Below are positions 32,929 through 43,689 of a DNA stretch of 64,000 nucleotides, piece by piece. A program made the translations under genes and the position numbers. Numbering within the stretch: the first letter of the stretch is position 1; each line of letters begins with the position of its first letter. The notes beneath the pieces are model-generated. The model made no database searches, had not been told where the DNA came from, and saw nothing but the letters and a program-made list of their open reading frames with translations. This stretch comes from Tubulanus polymorphus (lineage: Eukaryota > Nemertea > Palaeonemertea > Tubulaniformes > Tubulanidae), in NCBI RefSeq assembly GCF_964204645.1, contig NC_134026.1:15580650-15644649 (forward strand). The letters are read 5' to 3'.

Positions 32929-34508
32929 TTCGATGTCGCTCGAGTCCGGGTAACCGATTATTGTTCGAAATTTGCCGTGTCTCCGGTTAAAACAAGAAAC
33001 GATGCGTTGAATATGCCGAAAATTCCGATGCCGAAATTCTCGGGGAAAATCGATGATTATTTAGCGTTTCGAAGTGACTGGCAAAGAATAGTCGAGCCTC
33101 GATACAGAATCGCCGATGATGTTTTGTATTTACTGCGAAATGCTTTAGAAAACACAAACCCGGCTTATAACGCGCGCAAGTGGATAGATGGCGTATTCGA
33201 ATATGCAGAAGCATGGGCGAAACTGGATCAAGTTTACGGAAATCCACGTGAAACTAGCGATTTTGTTATTGGTGAACTGGAAAAGTTAAAATCGCTGGGT
33301 GAGAATGAATTTTCAAGGTTTGTAGAGCTGTTCCATAGGCTGAAATGATAATGTCCGAAATGGAACGAAAAGAAGATCTCGACAATTCAACGACGTCAGG
33401 GGTTCTTGAACGGAAACTGTGTAATAGTGATAAATTGAAATGGGCAGAATGTCAGCTCCGAGATCAAATCAGTCCGAATATCGATACGTTCTTGAATTGG
33501 ATGTGGAACCAGATTCAGATACACATAATTGCTGGAGCCGATATTCGTAGTTCGACAAACGTAAAGAAGGGTTCAATATTAGCCGTAGAAGTGGACAGTG
33601 GGTCAAGTACCGCTGCGAGAAATACCATGAACAATACTCAAGTTTTTCCGGGCTCTACAAAAACGCCTTCGTGGCGTCCGCGACCGGAGGGTGCTCAGGG
33701 AAAGTACTATGTTGCGTCGTGTTGGTATTGTAAAGGGGAACACAAAGTAGATGACTGTCAGCGTTTCAAGTCATTGTCGTCGAATGACCGTTTGAAGGAA
33801 GTACGTCGTGTTCATGCATGTTATTTTTGTCTGTGTAGACATAAACCCCCATGTCGTGCGCGAAGGGTAAAATGTCCTGAACCTGCATGTCGATATTCAC
33901 ATCATATTCTGTTACATGGAGCAAACTTCGAGAAGACTTCGGGAACCGAAAACGACCCTGGTCAGACAGTAAGCGGAACGGTCGGAAATTGTCGAAATCA
34001 AAAAGGAGAATGTCTACTACCGATTTTGCCAGTAGTGGTAGCAAATAAACGCGTGCGCTGCCTCCTAGATAGTGGATCACAGTTAACACTAATTCGTCAA
34101 GATTTGGCTGAAGAGTTGGATTTAGACGAAATTGAAGTGGAGATTGTCACGGTTGGAGATTCGGTACAAAAATTAAAAACGAAACTATACGAAATTGAAA
34201 TTTCAGCAATCTCCGGAGATAAAAGTCGTAAAATTGAAGCGATTGGCTTTCCGAAAATCTGTGAAAATTTGTATCGTGTTGACAAAGCGGAAATATGCGA
34301 TTTGTTTATGATTCAGTCGGAAGATATTGATACTGAACCTGGTTCGGTTGACATTTTAATCGGCGTCGACAATATCGAATTTCATACTGGTTTTATAATT
34401 GACAAGGGTGATTATGGTTTGCGTGAAACAATATTCGGTCCTGTAGTGTTTGGTCGTTCTGATAAAGAAGATAAACGTTGTAGTCCGGGAAAAGTAATTT
34501 TGACTTAA
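32929..34508 (+). pseudogene. Pao/BEL gag (DUF1759), zinc knuckles and protease
   Basis: MPKIPMPKFSGKIDDYLAF opens the DUF1759 gag core. The frame stops at 33346-33348 and is continued from about 33345 in a second frame. There follow CWYCKGEHKVDDC, CYFCLCRHKPPC and a further Cys/His group (nucleocapsid), then CLLDSGSQLTLI with the D-S-G protease triad, then VDILIGVDN. It stops at 34506-34508. One frameshift is needed. Confidence 0.8.
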
Positions 34509-34526
34509 TTACACGACCCTACAGAC

Positions 34527-36490
34527 ATGTCGAGATTCTGGGAAACCGAAGAAATGGGTGTTTGTTTGAACTGGTGCTGTCAAGAAAGACAACTGGGCGA
34601 AAAAATCAAAACTGCGATCGAAGGTAAAAGAAGAATTAGAGATTCGTTCGTCCGCCATTCGAATCGGAAATCGGTGGCAAATTCCGTTACCGTGGAAAAA
34701 GGATCCAAATCAGCTACCAGATAATTATTATCAAGCGTTTGCGAAATTGCGCGGTTTGGAACAACGATTGCAGAAATCCCCGAAATTGGCTGAGATTTAT
34801 AATGAGCAAGTTGAGCAATTAGTGAAGTCCGGTTCGGCAAAGAAAATGACGGCTGAAGAAATCGAAAATTATCGTGGGCCTGTTCATTATATGAGTCACC
34901 ATGCTGTAGTTCGACCAGATAAACCAACTCATCGGTGCCGTATGGTTTTCAATCAAGCTGAGAACTATAGAGGTCATGTGATAAATGATTATTTGAGTAA
35001 ATGCGGCGATCATCTCAACAATTTACTCGGAGTGTTGATTCGCTGGCGTGAAAGAGAGTATGTATTGGTCCGAGATGTCAAAAAGATGTACCATCAAGTT
35101 CTCGTTAGCCCAGGTATCGATACTCAAACGCATCGATTCTTGTGGCGAAATTATGAGTCGAATCGAGATCCAGATATTTACGTCAAGATGGTCTTAACAT
35201 TTGGAGATGTATCGTCACCAGCTCTCGCAAATATTGCAATGGATATGACTGCGGATCAATATAAAACACAGTATCCAGATGCCGTCGCAACGATTAAGCG
35301 ATGTCGATATATGGATGACATCGCAGATAGTGTGAATACCGTTTTCGATTTAGAAAAGCGAAGATGTGAGATCGATAAAATTTTGGAATCGGGACATTTC
35401 CAGATCAAGCATTGGTTCTCGAATGCACAATTATCGGGCCGGGAGGATGAAGACAACAATGAAGACAACAACGTTGAGAAAGTGCTCGTCATTTGGTATC
35501 AAGACGAGGATAAGATCTCAATTCATATGTCTATACCATCCAGTGTCACACTACCTCTCACAAAACGATGTATAACAGCGATTATATCAGGAATTTATGA
35601 TGTATTCGGATTTGGTGCGCCTGTCATTGTTAAAGGGAAAATCGGACTGCAGGAATTATGGCGAGAAAATCTTGATTGGGATCAACCGATACCAGAGAAG
35701 ATGCAAGACAAATGGTTAAGATGGATCGAGGAAATTCGTAAGCTTGAAACACGGAAGTTTGCTCGATGTTTAACTCCGGCAAATGCGGCGTCGGATCCAG
35801 ACCTTGTCATTTTCTGTGATGCATCAAATGTCGCTTTCGGGAGTGTTTGCATATTTACGTTGGATATGTGGAGATGGAAAGGTGGAGATAAAGTTTGCGT
35901 TGGCGAAGTCGAGGATTGCACCTATTCGTACGATAAGTCTTCCACGAAAAGAACTACAATCATTGGTATTGGGCTGTAGAATTTATGAGACTATCAAGGT
36001 TGAATCGAGACTTGAGATCAAGAACGTTTACATTTTTACTGATTCGATGATTGCTTACTCGTGGATTCAGAATGACTCGCGGGTATATAAAACATTTGTT
36101 GCGAATAGGATCGGAGAAATTCTGTCTAAAACTGAGCGTAGTCATTACGGCCATTGTCCGTCGACTGAGAATGTGGCCGATGATATTAGCCGTGGAATCA
36201 ATGAAGCCGATTTAGATGTTCGCTGGGTTGGTGGGCCAGAATTTCTGCGTCAACTGAAAGATGTATGGCCAGTGTCGTATCCTACCGAAACAACCGAGAT
36301 AGATGATTCCGAACAAAAACTAGGGTGCGTTATGGTCACAAAACCAAGATTCGAGATAAGTGCGTTGCAGAAAGTTAGCACGTTGAATCGTCTGATACGC
36401 CTCGTTGCAATGGTTCTTCGATTTGTGAAAAATTTGCAGGCGAGAGTTCGGTATAAGTGTGGTAGCCAGTATTTTCATTGCAGCTATTAG
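34527..36490 (+). pseudogene. Pao/BEL reverse transcriptase and RNase H
   Basis: From 34747 the frame shows CRMVFNQAENYRGH, LVRDVKKMYHQV (first catalytic D), LTFGDVSSPALAN and RYMDDIADS (YMDD active site), then LVIFCDASNVAFGSV (RNase H). A frame change near 35930 leads to the frame ending 36490, with VYIFTDSMIAYSWI and HCPSTENVADDISRG. The reverse-transcriptase active site is intact, but the reading needs at least two frames. Confidence 0.85.
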
Positions 36491-37185
36491 CTCAACTTGC
36501 TTCATGGTTGTATTGTGCTGCCCTCTGAGGAACACCTGATATCAGCTGACCAGATCAGTTTTGCCTGGTCATTGTGAGAATCAGGTTGATGTAATAAACT
36601 TCATGATCATATGGTTCATGCTCGTTTTGTTATTTAATATTCAGGTAAGATCATAATCTTCTTGAATTTATTATGAATATATGTCTGTGATTTTGTGGTG
36701 CATGTGAGCTGAGGGTTCCTGGGATAATTTTGGGAATTATTTATATTGAATTATATGCATTTTTCTACTTGATCTGAAACTCCCGGGTTATGCTGGATCG
36801 TACTGGTAGGTGGAGACATTGTCTGTTAATTTGTATGAATTGTTGTTATCATTGATGTCTGTGTGTTCTAGGTTTAAGTTTATATAAATAAGTAACAGAT
36901 TATAATATCAAATGCAAAGTGTTTTATCTAGTCAGTAGAAGAAATTAAATGTTGATTAAATGTGAATGAATAAATTATTAATGTCGGTGTAAATAGCAGA
37001 TGAGTTTTTGCCTGGTCATTGTGAGAATCAGGTTGATGTAATAAACTTCATGATCATATGGTTCATGCTCGTTTTGTTATTTAATATTCAGGTTGTTTTC
37101 CCGGATGGTGAGCAGTCAACTGTGAGGATTTTGTCGCTGTTTCTTCGAGAAATCCAGTCGTCGAGGCCTCTTTAATCAGTAACCC
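36455..37185 (+). other. Non-Pao sequence between RNase H and integrase, with 86-bp direct repeats
   Basis: The polyprotein pattern stops after KNLQARV and resumes at 37190. The intervening stretch contains an 86-bp direct repeat ('ttgcctggtcattgtgag...' at 36561-36646 and 37008-37093) with copies 447 bp apart. This fits an inserted element with short direct ends, or a local duplication. I do not recognise the element. Confidence 0.5.
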
Positions 37186-37189
37186 GCGC

Positions 37190-37600
37190 ATGCCTTTTTT
37201 GCGGTTACGACATAAGAAAGAACAAATTCAAACGGGAGAAGTTACTGCCAAAATATTAAAGTGCGCGAAAAGCACAATCGTGAAATTGGCGCAAACCAAA
37301 GTTAGAAATCGGAAATATGAAGTGGAATTTCGGAAATTATCGCCGTTTGTAGATTCTGCAGGGATTATCCGAGTGGGAGGTCGACTTGGAAACGCTGATG
37401 TAGCTTATGATCAGAAACATCCCGTTCTATTACCAAAGGATCATTTCATATCGAAACTTATCGTGGAACATCAGCATCGATATGGTCATCCTGGAGTTGC
37501 AGCGACTACCGCGAAGGTCCGACGAGGATTCTGGATAATCGGGTTGAATCGGTTAGCTGAATCGGTTAGCTAAATCGGTAGTGCGCAGTTGTTTTATATG
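37190..37600 (+). pseudogene. Pao/BEL integrase zinc domain, truncated
   Basis: DSAGIIRVGGRL, HPVLLPKDHFISKLIVEHQH, YGHPGVAATTAK and FWIIGLN are the linker and histidine half of the H2C2 finger. A short repeat ('atcggttagct' twice and a third partial) at 37549-37580 shifts the frame. The cysteine half survives only as SCFICW in another frame, and no core follows. Confidence 0.8.
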
Positions 37601-38394
37601 TTGGGTGATAGGAATTCATGAATTAAATTGCTAATTGTCAGTCAGTAGTTTCCTGTAATCTGAAGATACTCACTCAGTAATTCACTTACTGGCTAATTAA
37701 ACATTCAAAAAACTGATTAACAAAATTCTTAACTTACAATATCAAACAAAAATATTCACTGAGCAAACTTTAATAATACATTCAGGAATATGCAGGTAAA
37801 ATCTGTATAAATTTGCTTTTTTGAGAAGTAGGCTCAATAACCCGGGCAGGAATGTGATAGAAAGATTAATTCATGGCCCCTACAAGTTGTTACTTATAAC
37901 TGATTACTGACAATAATAACCAATTCAGACTAACCATGTCAGATTATCCTGAATTTGCAAATAATAAACCTTCGCTGGACAGAACAATAAACAAATAACA
38001 AAGTTGATATTTGTGCAAGAAATTTCTCAAACATGGCTGACCAGGCTGGTTGTGTATTACCCCAGCTCTGATTGTAAAGGATTTTGCAAGCTAAGTACCA
38101 GGGTGATTGGTATTATTTTGACATCAGCATGTAGATGAAGTTTTGGTGATCGGTCTGGTGATAAGTTTACTTTGTTACTCTAGAAGATCATGGCAAAAAA
38201 ACTGTATTTTAACTGTATTTGGATCAGAAATTGGATTGGATTTATGTGACAGCTGTCAAATTGATCACTCACTCATTCACTCGCTGCCATAACTCGCTCG
38301 CTCACTCAACCTTGTGATTTTTGATGTGTGACAATCTGTGACTACACCACAACTGATATTCACTGTATAACACTAAAACTTTTTTGTTTCGAGA
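37601..38394. other. No gene seen; probable 5' region of the LINE
   Basis: AT-rich sequence ends in a run of 'ctcactcattcactcgctc' words (about 38262-38310), directly before the LINE ORF1 start. Confidence 0.45.
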
Positions 38395-39253
38395 ATGGCT
38401 ACACAAACAGCAATTACTGCCTTTACACAAGGCAATGCGGATTCCTCGTTAAAAGACACAGTGATTCCCGAAACAGTCATAACCGAAAATGTATTTAGCG
38501 ATTCTTTCGCGATGGACAATACTTCTAGTTCGAATAGGAGTAATAAACGTCCGAGACAAACCTCATCAACTAGTCAAACTGACTCGGATCTACTAACAAA
38601 AGATTACTTACATGCATATATGGAAGAGTTTAAATCTAGCTTACAAGAATCATTTAGAGAAATGTTAACGAGTGAACTGGCGCAAATGCAAAGTAAACTC
38701 ATTGATATGGAAAAAACTGTTCAGATATATGATTCAAAATGCAAAAAACTCGAAGAAGAAAATGTAGCCATGAAGGAAGACATCTTAGAGCTTAAACGGA
38801 ATACTGTGGCTTATAATCAGTACTCGCGTCGCCATAATCTTCGGATTTATGGTTCTTCTCTCCCAAACGTTGCAGAGGGTGAAAACTGTAGCAAAATCGT
38901 AGTGGATAAAGTCTTTTCTAAATTTAAAGATACCAAAGGAAATGAAAGTTACGCAAGATGATATTGAAGTAGCCCATCGCCTTTTCAATAGTAAATCCAA
39001 TAAAGACAAACCACCAGGTATAATCGTTCGCTTCAAATACAGAGACACTAGAGATCGTGTTTTAGCTAACCGTAGACATTTGAAAGGGAAGAAAATCGTG
39101 ATTCAAGAGGACCTAGCTCCTGAAATCTCAAGACTTCGTGATACTGCCTCTAAAAGTGGTAAATATGAAACTGTATTCGTATCTAATGGAAAAGTATTTG
39201 GAGTCAAGAATGGTCAGAAATCCAGACTAAAGCTGTTTGAAGACTTTACATAA
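38395..39253 (+). pseudogene. LINE ORF1 protein (coiled coil and RNA-binding region), one frameshift
   Basis: The first frame (38395-38961) has a Ser/Thr/Asn-rich start, then a long coiled-coil-prone stretch (LAQMQSKLIDMEKTVQ, KKLEEENVAMKEDILELKRN), then NQYSRRHNLRIYG, which starts an RNA-recognition-like fold. The second frame (38942-39253) continues with DDIEVAHRLF and PPGIIVRFKYRDTRD. A 1-base change near 38940 separates the two. The pairing of coiled coil with this fold is usual for ORF1 proteins of LINEs. Confidence 0.75.
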
Positions 39254-39289
39254 TATAACTTTGAATTGTCACGCTATGTATATGTGTAT

Positions 39290-39440
39290 TTATGCGTGTG
39301 GGTGTGTGTACGTACGCACATGCGTATGTATGTATGTGTATGCATGTATGTGTATATGTGTGAATATGTATGCATGTATGTGTATGTATATATATGTATA
39401 TGTATGTGCGTGTGTATGTATGTATCTATGTATGTATATG
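39290..39440 (+). repeat. (GTAT/TATG)n microsatellite between LINE ORFs
   Basis: TATGTGTATGTATG-type units fill about 150 bp between ORF1 and ORF2. They explain the cysteine/tyrosine/valine-rich open frames there, which are not genes. Confidence 0.9.
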
Positions 39441-39822
39441 TCGTATATCACTAATATTGTAATAATTCAACTGCAAATAGTCTTTTTTCAAATAGATTTT
39501 TGCGATTTTCCTTTTTGATAAAGCATATAGTGCGCCTTCATTCAAGGAAAGCTTTAACGGAAACAAATCTTCCACAGAAAGGAATCAATTACTCAGTATA
39601 TATTATTAGCTAAGTTAGCTATTGTTGTCTCGGAGACACTCTGGTACTATTATGCTGCTAGTAGTTGACACCGTGTCAACGTTTCACAAAACACTTACTA
39701 CAAGTGTTTATTGTTTATTTTTCATCTAATCAATCAATTTTTCGTTCATATTTATCATCCTGTATCCATTTACAATATAATTTTTCTATATATATACATA
39801 TATATTTTTTTTCTCTTGTATT

Positions 39823-42669
39823 ATGTGTCTTGGTAATGCAGATTTTTTAAAAAAATTTGTTAGTCATGCGAATGATCAAGATTTATACCTGCATAGTATA
39901 ATAGATGATCAATTGTCATTTGATAATGAACGATGTCCCTATGTTGAACTTAATGAACTTGGTAGCAAATTTAAGATTAATCCATCAAACTTAAATGTCC
40001 TACAAATCAATATTCATAGTCTTACGTGTAAATTACAAGAACTGAAAGTAATTATCGATAATTTAGCGAAGCAAATTATAATTCTAGATATCATCATGAT
40101 CTGTGAAACCTTCATAAATGACAAAAATGCTTTATTATGTAAAATCCCTGGATATCAACTTGTTGAAAACCATAGGCTCAATACTACTGGTGGGGGTGTT
40201 GCTATATATATTAATAATAATATAAATTTTATAAATAGACCTGACCTTGATATTTTTCAGGAAGGTAAATTTGAATCATGTTTTGTCGAATTGAATTTGA
40301 ATCGTAATCTAAGTAAGAAAATAATTGTTGGAGAAATTTATCGAGTTCCAGGCAATAGTGAAATTGATTTCCTAGACAATTATGAAAACCTAATCTCGAA
40401 ACTAAATGAAGAAAAATCTGAAGTAATTCTTGGAATGGACCAAAATTTAGATTACATTAAGATAAATACACATAAAAATACCTCAAAATTTCTAGATATG
40501 AACCTGGCAAATAACCTATGTCCAACAATACTGCGGCCAACAAGAGTTACGCACACAACTGCAACGCTTATCGATAATGTTTATTTATCTCAGAGGTTGG
40601 AAACTAAACACAGTAGTGCTATTATATTGACTCATATATCAGATCACTTACCTTGCTTTGTCACTATAGAGTGTAAAAAATCACAATCATCAAAGGAAGA
40701 ATATTTTTCAAGAAATCTGAATAATAGTAATATTGAACGGATGAATAAAAAGCTTTCTGATTTAGACTGGTCTCATGTAGAAAGGCTTAATTGCAATGAT
40801 TGCTATGATTTCATCACAGCTAAGATTACAGCAGTGGTAAACGACGTTTCCCCAGAATTTAAAACTAATAGGAAAAGAAAATTAATTGAACCATGGATGA
40901 CAAAATCTATTCTGAAATCTTCTACGAAAGCTGATAAAATGTTTAAAAAAGTCATGGAACTAGATAAATCGGATGAACGATACAGAAAATACAAACTTTA
41001 CCGTAACCAGCTAAATTATTTAAAAAGACACCAGAAACTGAAATTTTATACTCAGAAAATAGCTACATACAGTAAAGATAGCCGAAAACTATGGTCTACC
41101 ATTCGTGAATTAATTGGGAAATCCAATGACAAAACTTCCACCACCAATATTTTTGTTATCGATGGCAAAGAAACTAGTGACAAATTTACAATAAGTAAAG
41201 GTTTCAATAAATTTTTCTCAACTATTGGTAAAAATTATGCGGAAAAAGTTCCTAAATCTAGGAATGATTTCACCAAGTATCTTCCTAAAAAAAATGAAAA
41301 TGTTATATTTCTTTGTCATACAAACAGTGAAGAGATATATACAATAATTAATAACTTATCACCTAAAAACAGCTGTGGCGGGGACGATAATTTAAGTAAT
41401 AAGTTATTAAAACAAATTGTAATGAGCATTATTGGACCCCTCACTATTCTTTTCAATAAATCACTCCAGGAAGGCGTATTTCCTGATAACATGAAAATAG
41501 CTAAAGTAACTCCCTTATTCAAAAATGGGAACAAAAAAATATTAACAAATTATTGACCTATATCATTACTCCCTGTTTTATCTAAGGTCCTTGAAAAACT
41601 TGTTCACTCACGACTCTATAGTTTCCTAACAAAATATGGTATCCTAAATCCTAGCCAATATGGCTTTAGGCCATCGCATTCTACAACGCATGCTATAACA
41701 GAATTTATAGGAAATCTAATTATAAATTTAGAAAAAAAACAGAAATCATTGGGTCTTTTTTTAGATCTATCTAAAGCTTTTGATTCTATTAGTATTGATA
41801 CTCTTTTAGTAAAACTAGATCATTATGGTATTAGAGGTCATGCCTACACTTGGTTTAAAAGTTAATTTAAAGATCTAAAAATTTTTACTAAATTTAATCA
41901 AACAAGTTCGAATCAGGATGATATATCGTATGGAATACCTCAAGGTTCGGTGCTAGGCCCTCTTCTTTTCCTGATTTATGTAAATGATCTGAACAACAAT
42001 TTAACCTTTACACAGGCGATTTCTTTTGCGGATGACACAAACCTGTTGATTACTAACAAAGACATTAATTGTCTGATCGAAGGCTTCAGAAAAGATGGTA
42101 CGACTGTAATTGATTGGTTTCACTCTAATAAGCTAACTTTAAATATAGATAAAACTAAATGCATACTTTTTATGCCAAAGAAAGAAACAATACAAAAGGA
42201 GCATATCAATATCCCTTTTGGATCTGAAGCGTTAAAACTATCTGTAATTTGTAAATTTTTAGGATTACAGATTGATGAAAACCTTACCTGGGAGCCACAT
42301 GTTAAACAACTATATTCTACCTAGTTTGAGTAAAAAACTTATTTACAATAGTTATATACATAGCCATCTTGTGTATGCCCTTATTGTATGGGGACCTATG
42401 CTAACAGTCAAACAATCTAACTCTATTTTCAAAATTCAAAAGAGAGCGGTTAGACTAATTAATAATTCTATAATGCACCAACAGGGCCAATATTAAAGAA
42501 ATATAGTATATTGAAATTCCAAGACCTTATAGAATTAGATCTACTGAAATTTGGATTCTGTCATCTTCATAAATTGCTTCCACAGCGAGTACTAAACCTT
42601 TTCAACATAAATGCTGAATTCCACAATTACAATACCCGTAGTCGCAATTTTACAAGAGTTAATGGTTAA
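39823..42669 (+). pseudogene. LINE ORF2: endonuclease and reverse transcriptase
   Basis: The endonuclease shows LNVLQINIHSL, MICETFIND, TGGGVAIYIN, VILGMDQNLD and HISDHLPCFV. The RT shows LVHSRLYSFL, QYGFRPSHSTTHA, GLFLDLSKAFDSI, YGIPQGSVLGPLLF and SFADDTNLL. TGA (41554) replaces the Trp of the NYWPISLL motif, and TAA (41863) follows WFKS. Near 42290-42310 the frame changes, and about 30 residues of the usual linker before NYILPSLSKKLIYN are missing. The C terminus ends at about 42669 (NTRSRNF). It is dead. Confidence 0.85.
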
Positions 42670-42778
42670 ACTAAAGAACTTTGGTTTATATCAACCATGA
42701 GTATGGCCTGCAAATTCTAACCTTGGGGGGGACAAAATATTCATTCTAAAAATTGTATTACTTAATTTTTGGATCTAG

Positions 42779-42997
42779 AGCCTGGAGGTATTTTGGACAC
42801 ATATGAGGGTATTCTGGGTGGAGGGATTCTGGGTGTGGGATATTTGGGTGGAGGTATTTTGGGCGGTGGTATTATGACCCGGGATACGCCCATAATACCT
42901 CCGCCCAAAATACCTCCGTCCAAAATCCGACACCCAGAATCCCTCCACCCAGAATACCCTCATATGTGTCCAAAATACCTCGACCCAGAATTTAAAA
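42779..42997. repeat. Large G-rich/C-rich hairpin (arms of about 97 bp)
   Basis: The left arm (ctggaggtattttggaca... to about 42876) and the right arm (ccataatacctccgccc... to about 42990) are complementary with few mismatches. They are separated by about a dozen bases around CCCGGGATACG. Each arm is itself a stepped repeat of 'GGAGGKATTYTGGGTG'-like units. The open frames reading GGILGVGYLGGG come from this repeat and are not genes. Related single-arm copies lie at 26698-26815 and 43690-43805. Confidence 0.85.
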
Positions 42998-43689
42998 AAA
43001 TAATATAATTCTTTTATTTAGATTATTTAGATTTAAAAGTACCACCAATATTGACTATTATACATGTATAGGATCATATATAATGTACCACGGTATATAT
43101 AAACCTATACTGAATAATAATTGAATAACAATTAGTGACAATGTTCACTTGCAATTAGTTATGGCTGGGAACATTAATTGGTTTATCTCATGTCTTTAAT
43201 CTAATACTAGATTTCTCTGGAAACAATTCAATATCTAGATTATAGAATATTAATTAGTCCTATAATCTAAGAAAACAATGTACTACATTTCGGTATACAG
43301 ATTGAATTCAGTACATTTCCATTTAACTATATTGACTCATTCACGTGATGAAGCTTCTATTCATTAGAAGCCAAAGCTCGTGCGTCAAATAAACTGTTAA
43401 CCTATACAGCAATACTCGTCTCGTTAATTATTTTAAACCTGGTTAACACGGCTACTCTACGAATATTCCCATTTAACTGCAACATTGATCTTCGAACAAT
43501 ACACTGAAATTAACATTATACTCTGTTTTGCCCAAGTAACTACTTTTAAACTATAGAACTTTGGTTTATTTGAGTATGGCCTGTAAATTCAAACTTGGGG
43601 GGGGGGGACAAAATATTCATTCTAAAAAATTATGTTTCAAATAGGTTCTAACTTTTGTCCTTCAGGCATTAACCCATTAGATCTAGGGC
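42998..43689. other. Repeat flank; second copy of the block before the hairpin
   Basis: 42998-43170 matches 26816-26990. About 43540-43690 repeats 42670-42785 (the 'agaactttggttta' and 'gacaaaatattcattctaaaa' words), so the hairpin block is partly duplicated in tandem at an offset of about 880 bp. I see no gene. Confidence 0.6.
43345..43381 (+). ncRNA. Degenerate hammerhead-like sequence, sister of 4321-4360
   Basis: The core is mutated (GTGATGA, CCAAA) but stem II is a perfect 7-bp pairing (GCTTCTA with TAGAAGC). Flanking words (aagctcgtgygt, actcgtctc) match the 4.3-kb copy, which suggests the 3' part of a shared Penelope-type or SINE-like repeat. Confidence 0.3.

Larger units (their letters stand above)
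28332..37600 (+). mobile_element. Second Pao/BEL retrotransposon, forward, with nested insertions
   Basis: Gag starts at ATG 28332, is interrupted at 28396 by a Penelope-like inverted pair (to 30963), continues at 30976-31168, is interrupted by a fold-back element (31169-32928), and continues to the DUF1759 gag region, nucleocapsid, protease, RT and RNase H. A further block of about 700 bp of foreign sequence separates RNase H from the integrase zinc domain at 37190-37573, after which the element is cut off. The first two insertions keep the gag frame across their borders, so gag was open when they inserted. No integrase core and no 3' LTR are seen. Confidence 0.8.
38395..42670 (+). mobile_element. 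Non-LTR retrotransposon (LINE, apurinic-endonuclease class), decayed
   Basis: ORF1 (38395-39253) is followed by a 570-bp gap with a tetranucleotide microsatellite, and then by ORF2 (39823-42669) with endonuclease and reverse transcriptase. ORF2 carries two stops (41554-41556 and 41863-41865) and a frame change near 42290. The endonuclease type and FADDTNLL active site place it in the CR1/Jockey-like group. The exact clade cannot be fixed by eye. Confidence 0.85.

Noticed and set aside
39237-39518. Cys/Tyr/Val-rich frames between LINE ORFs
   Set aside because: They are the translation of the GTAT microsatellite.
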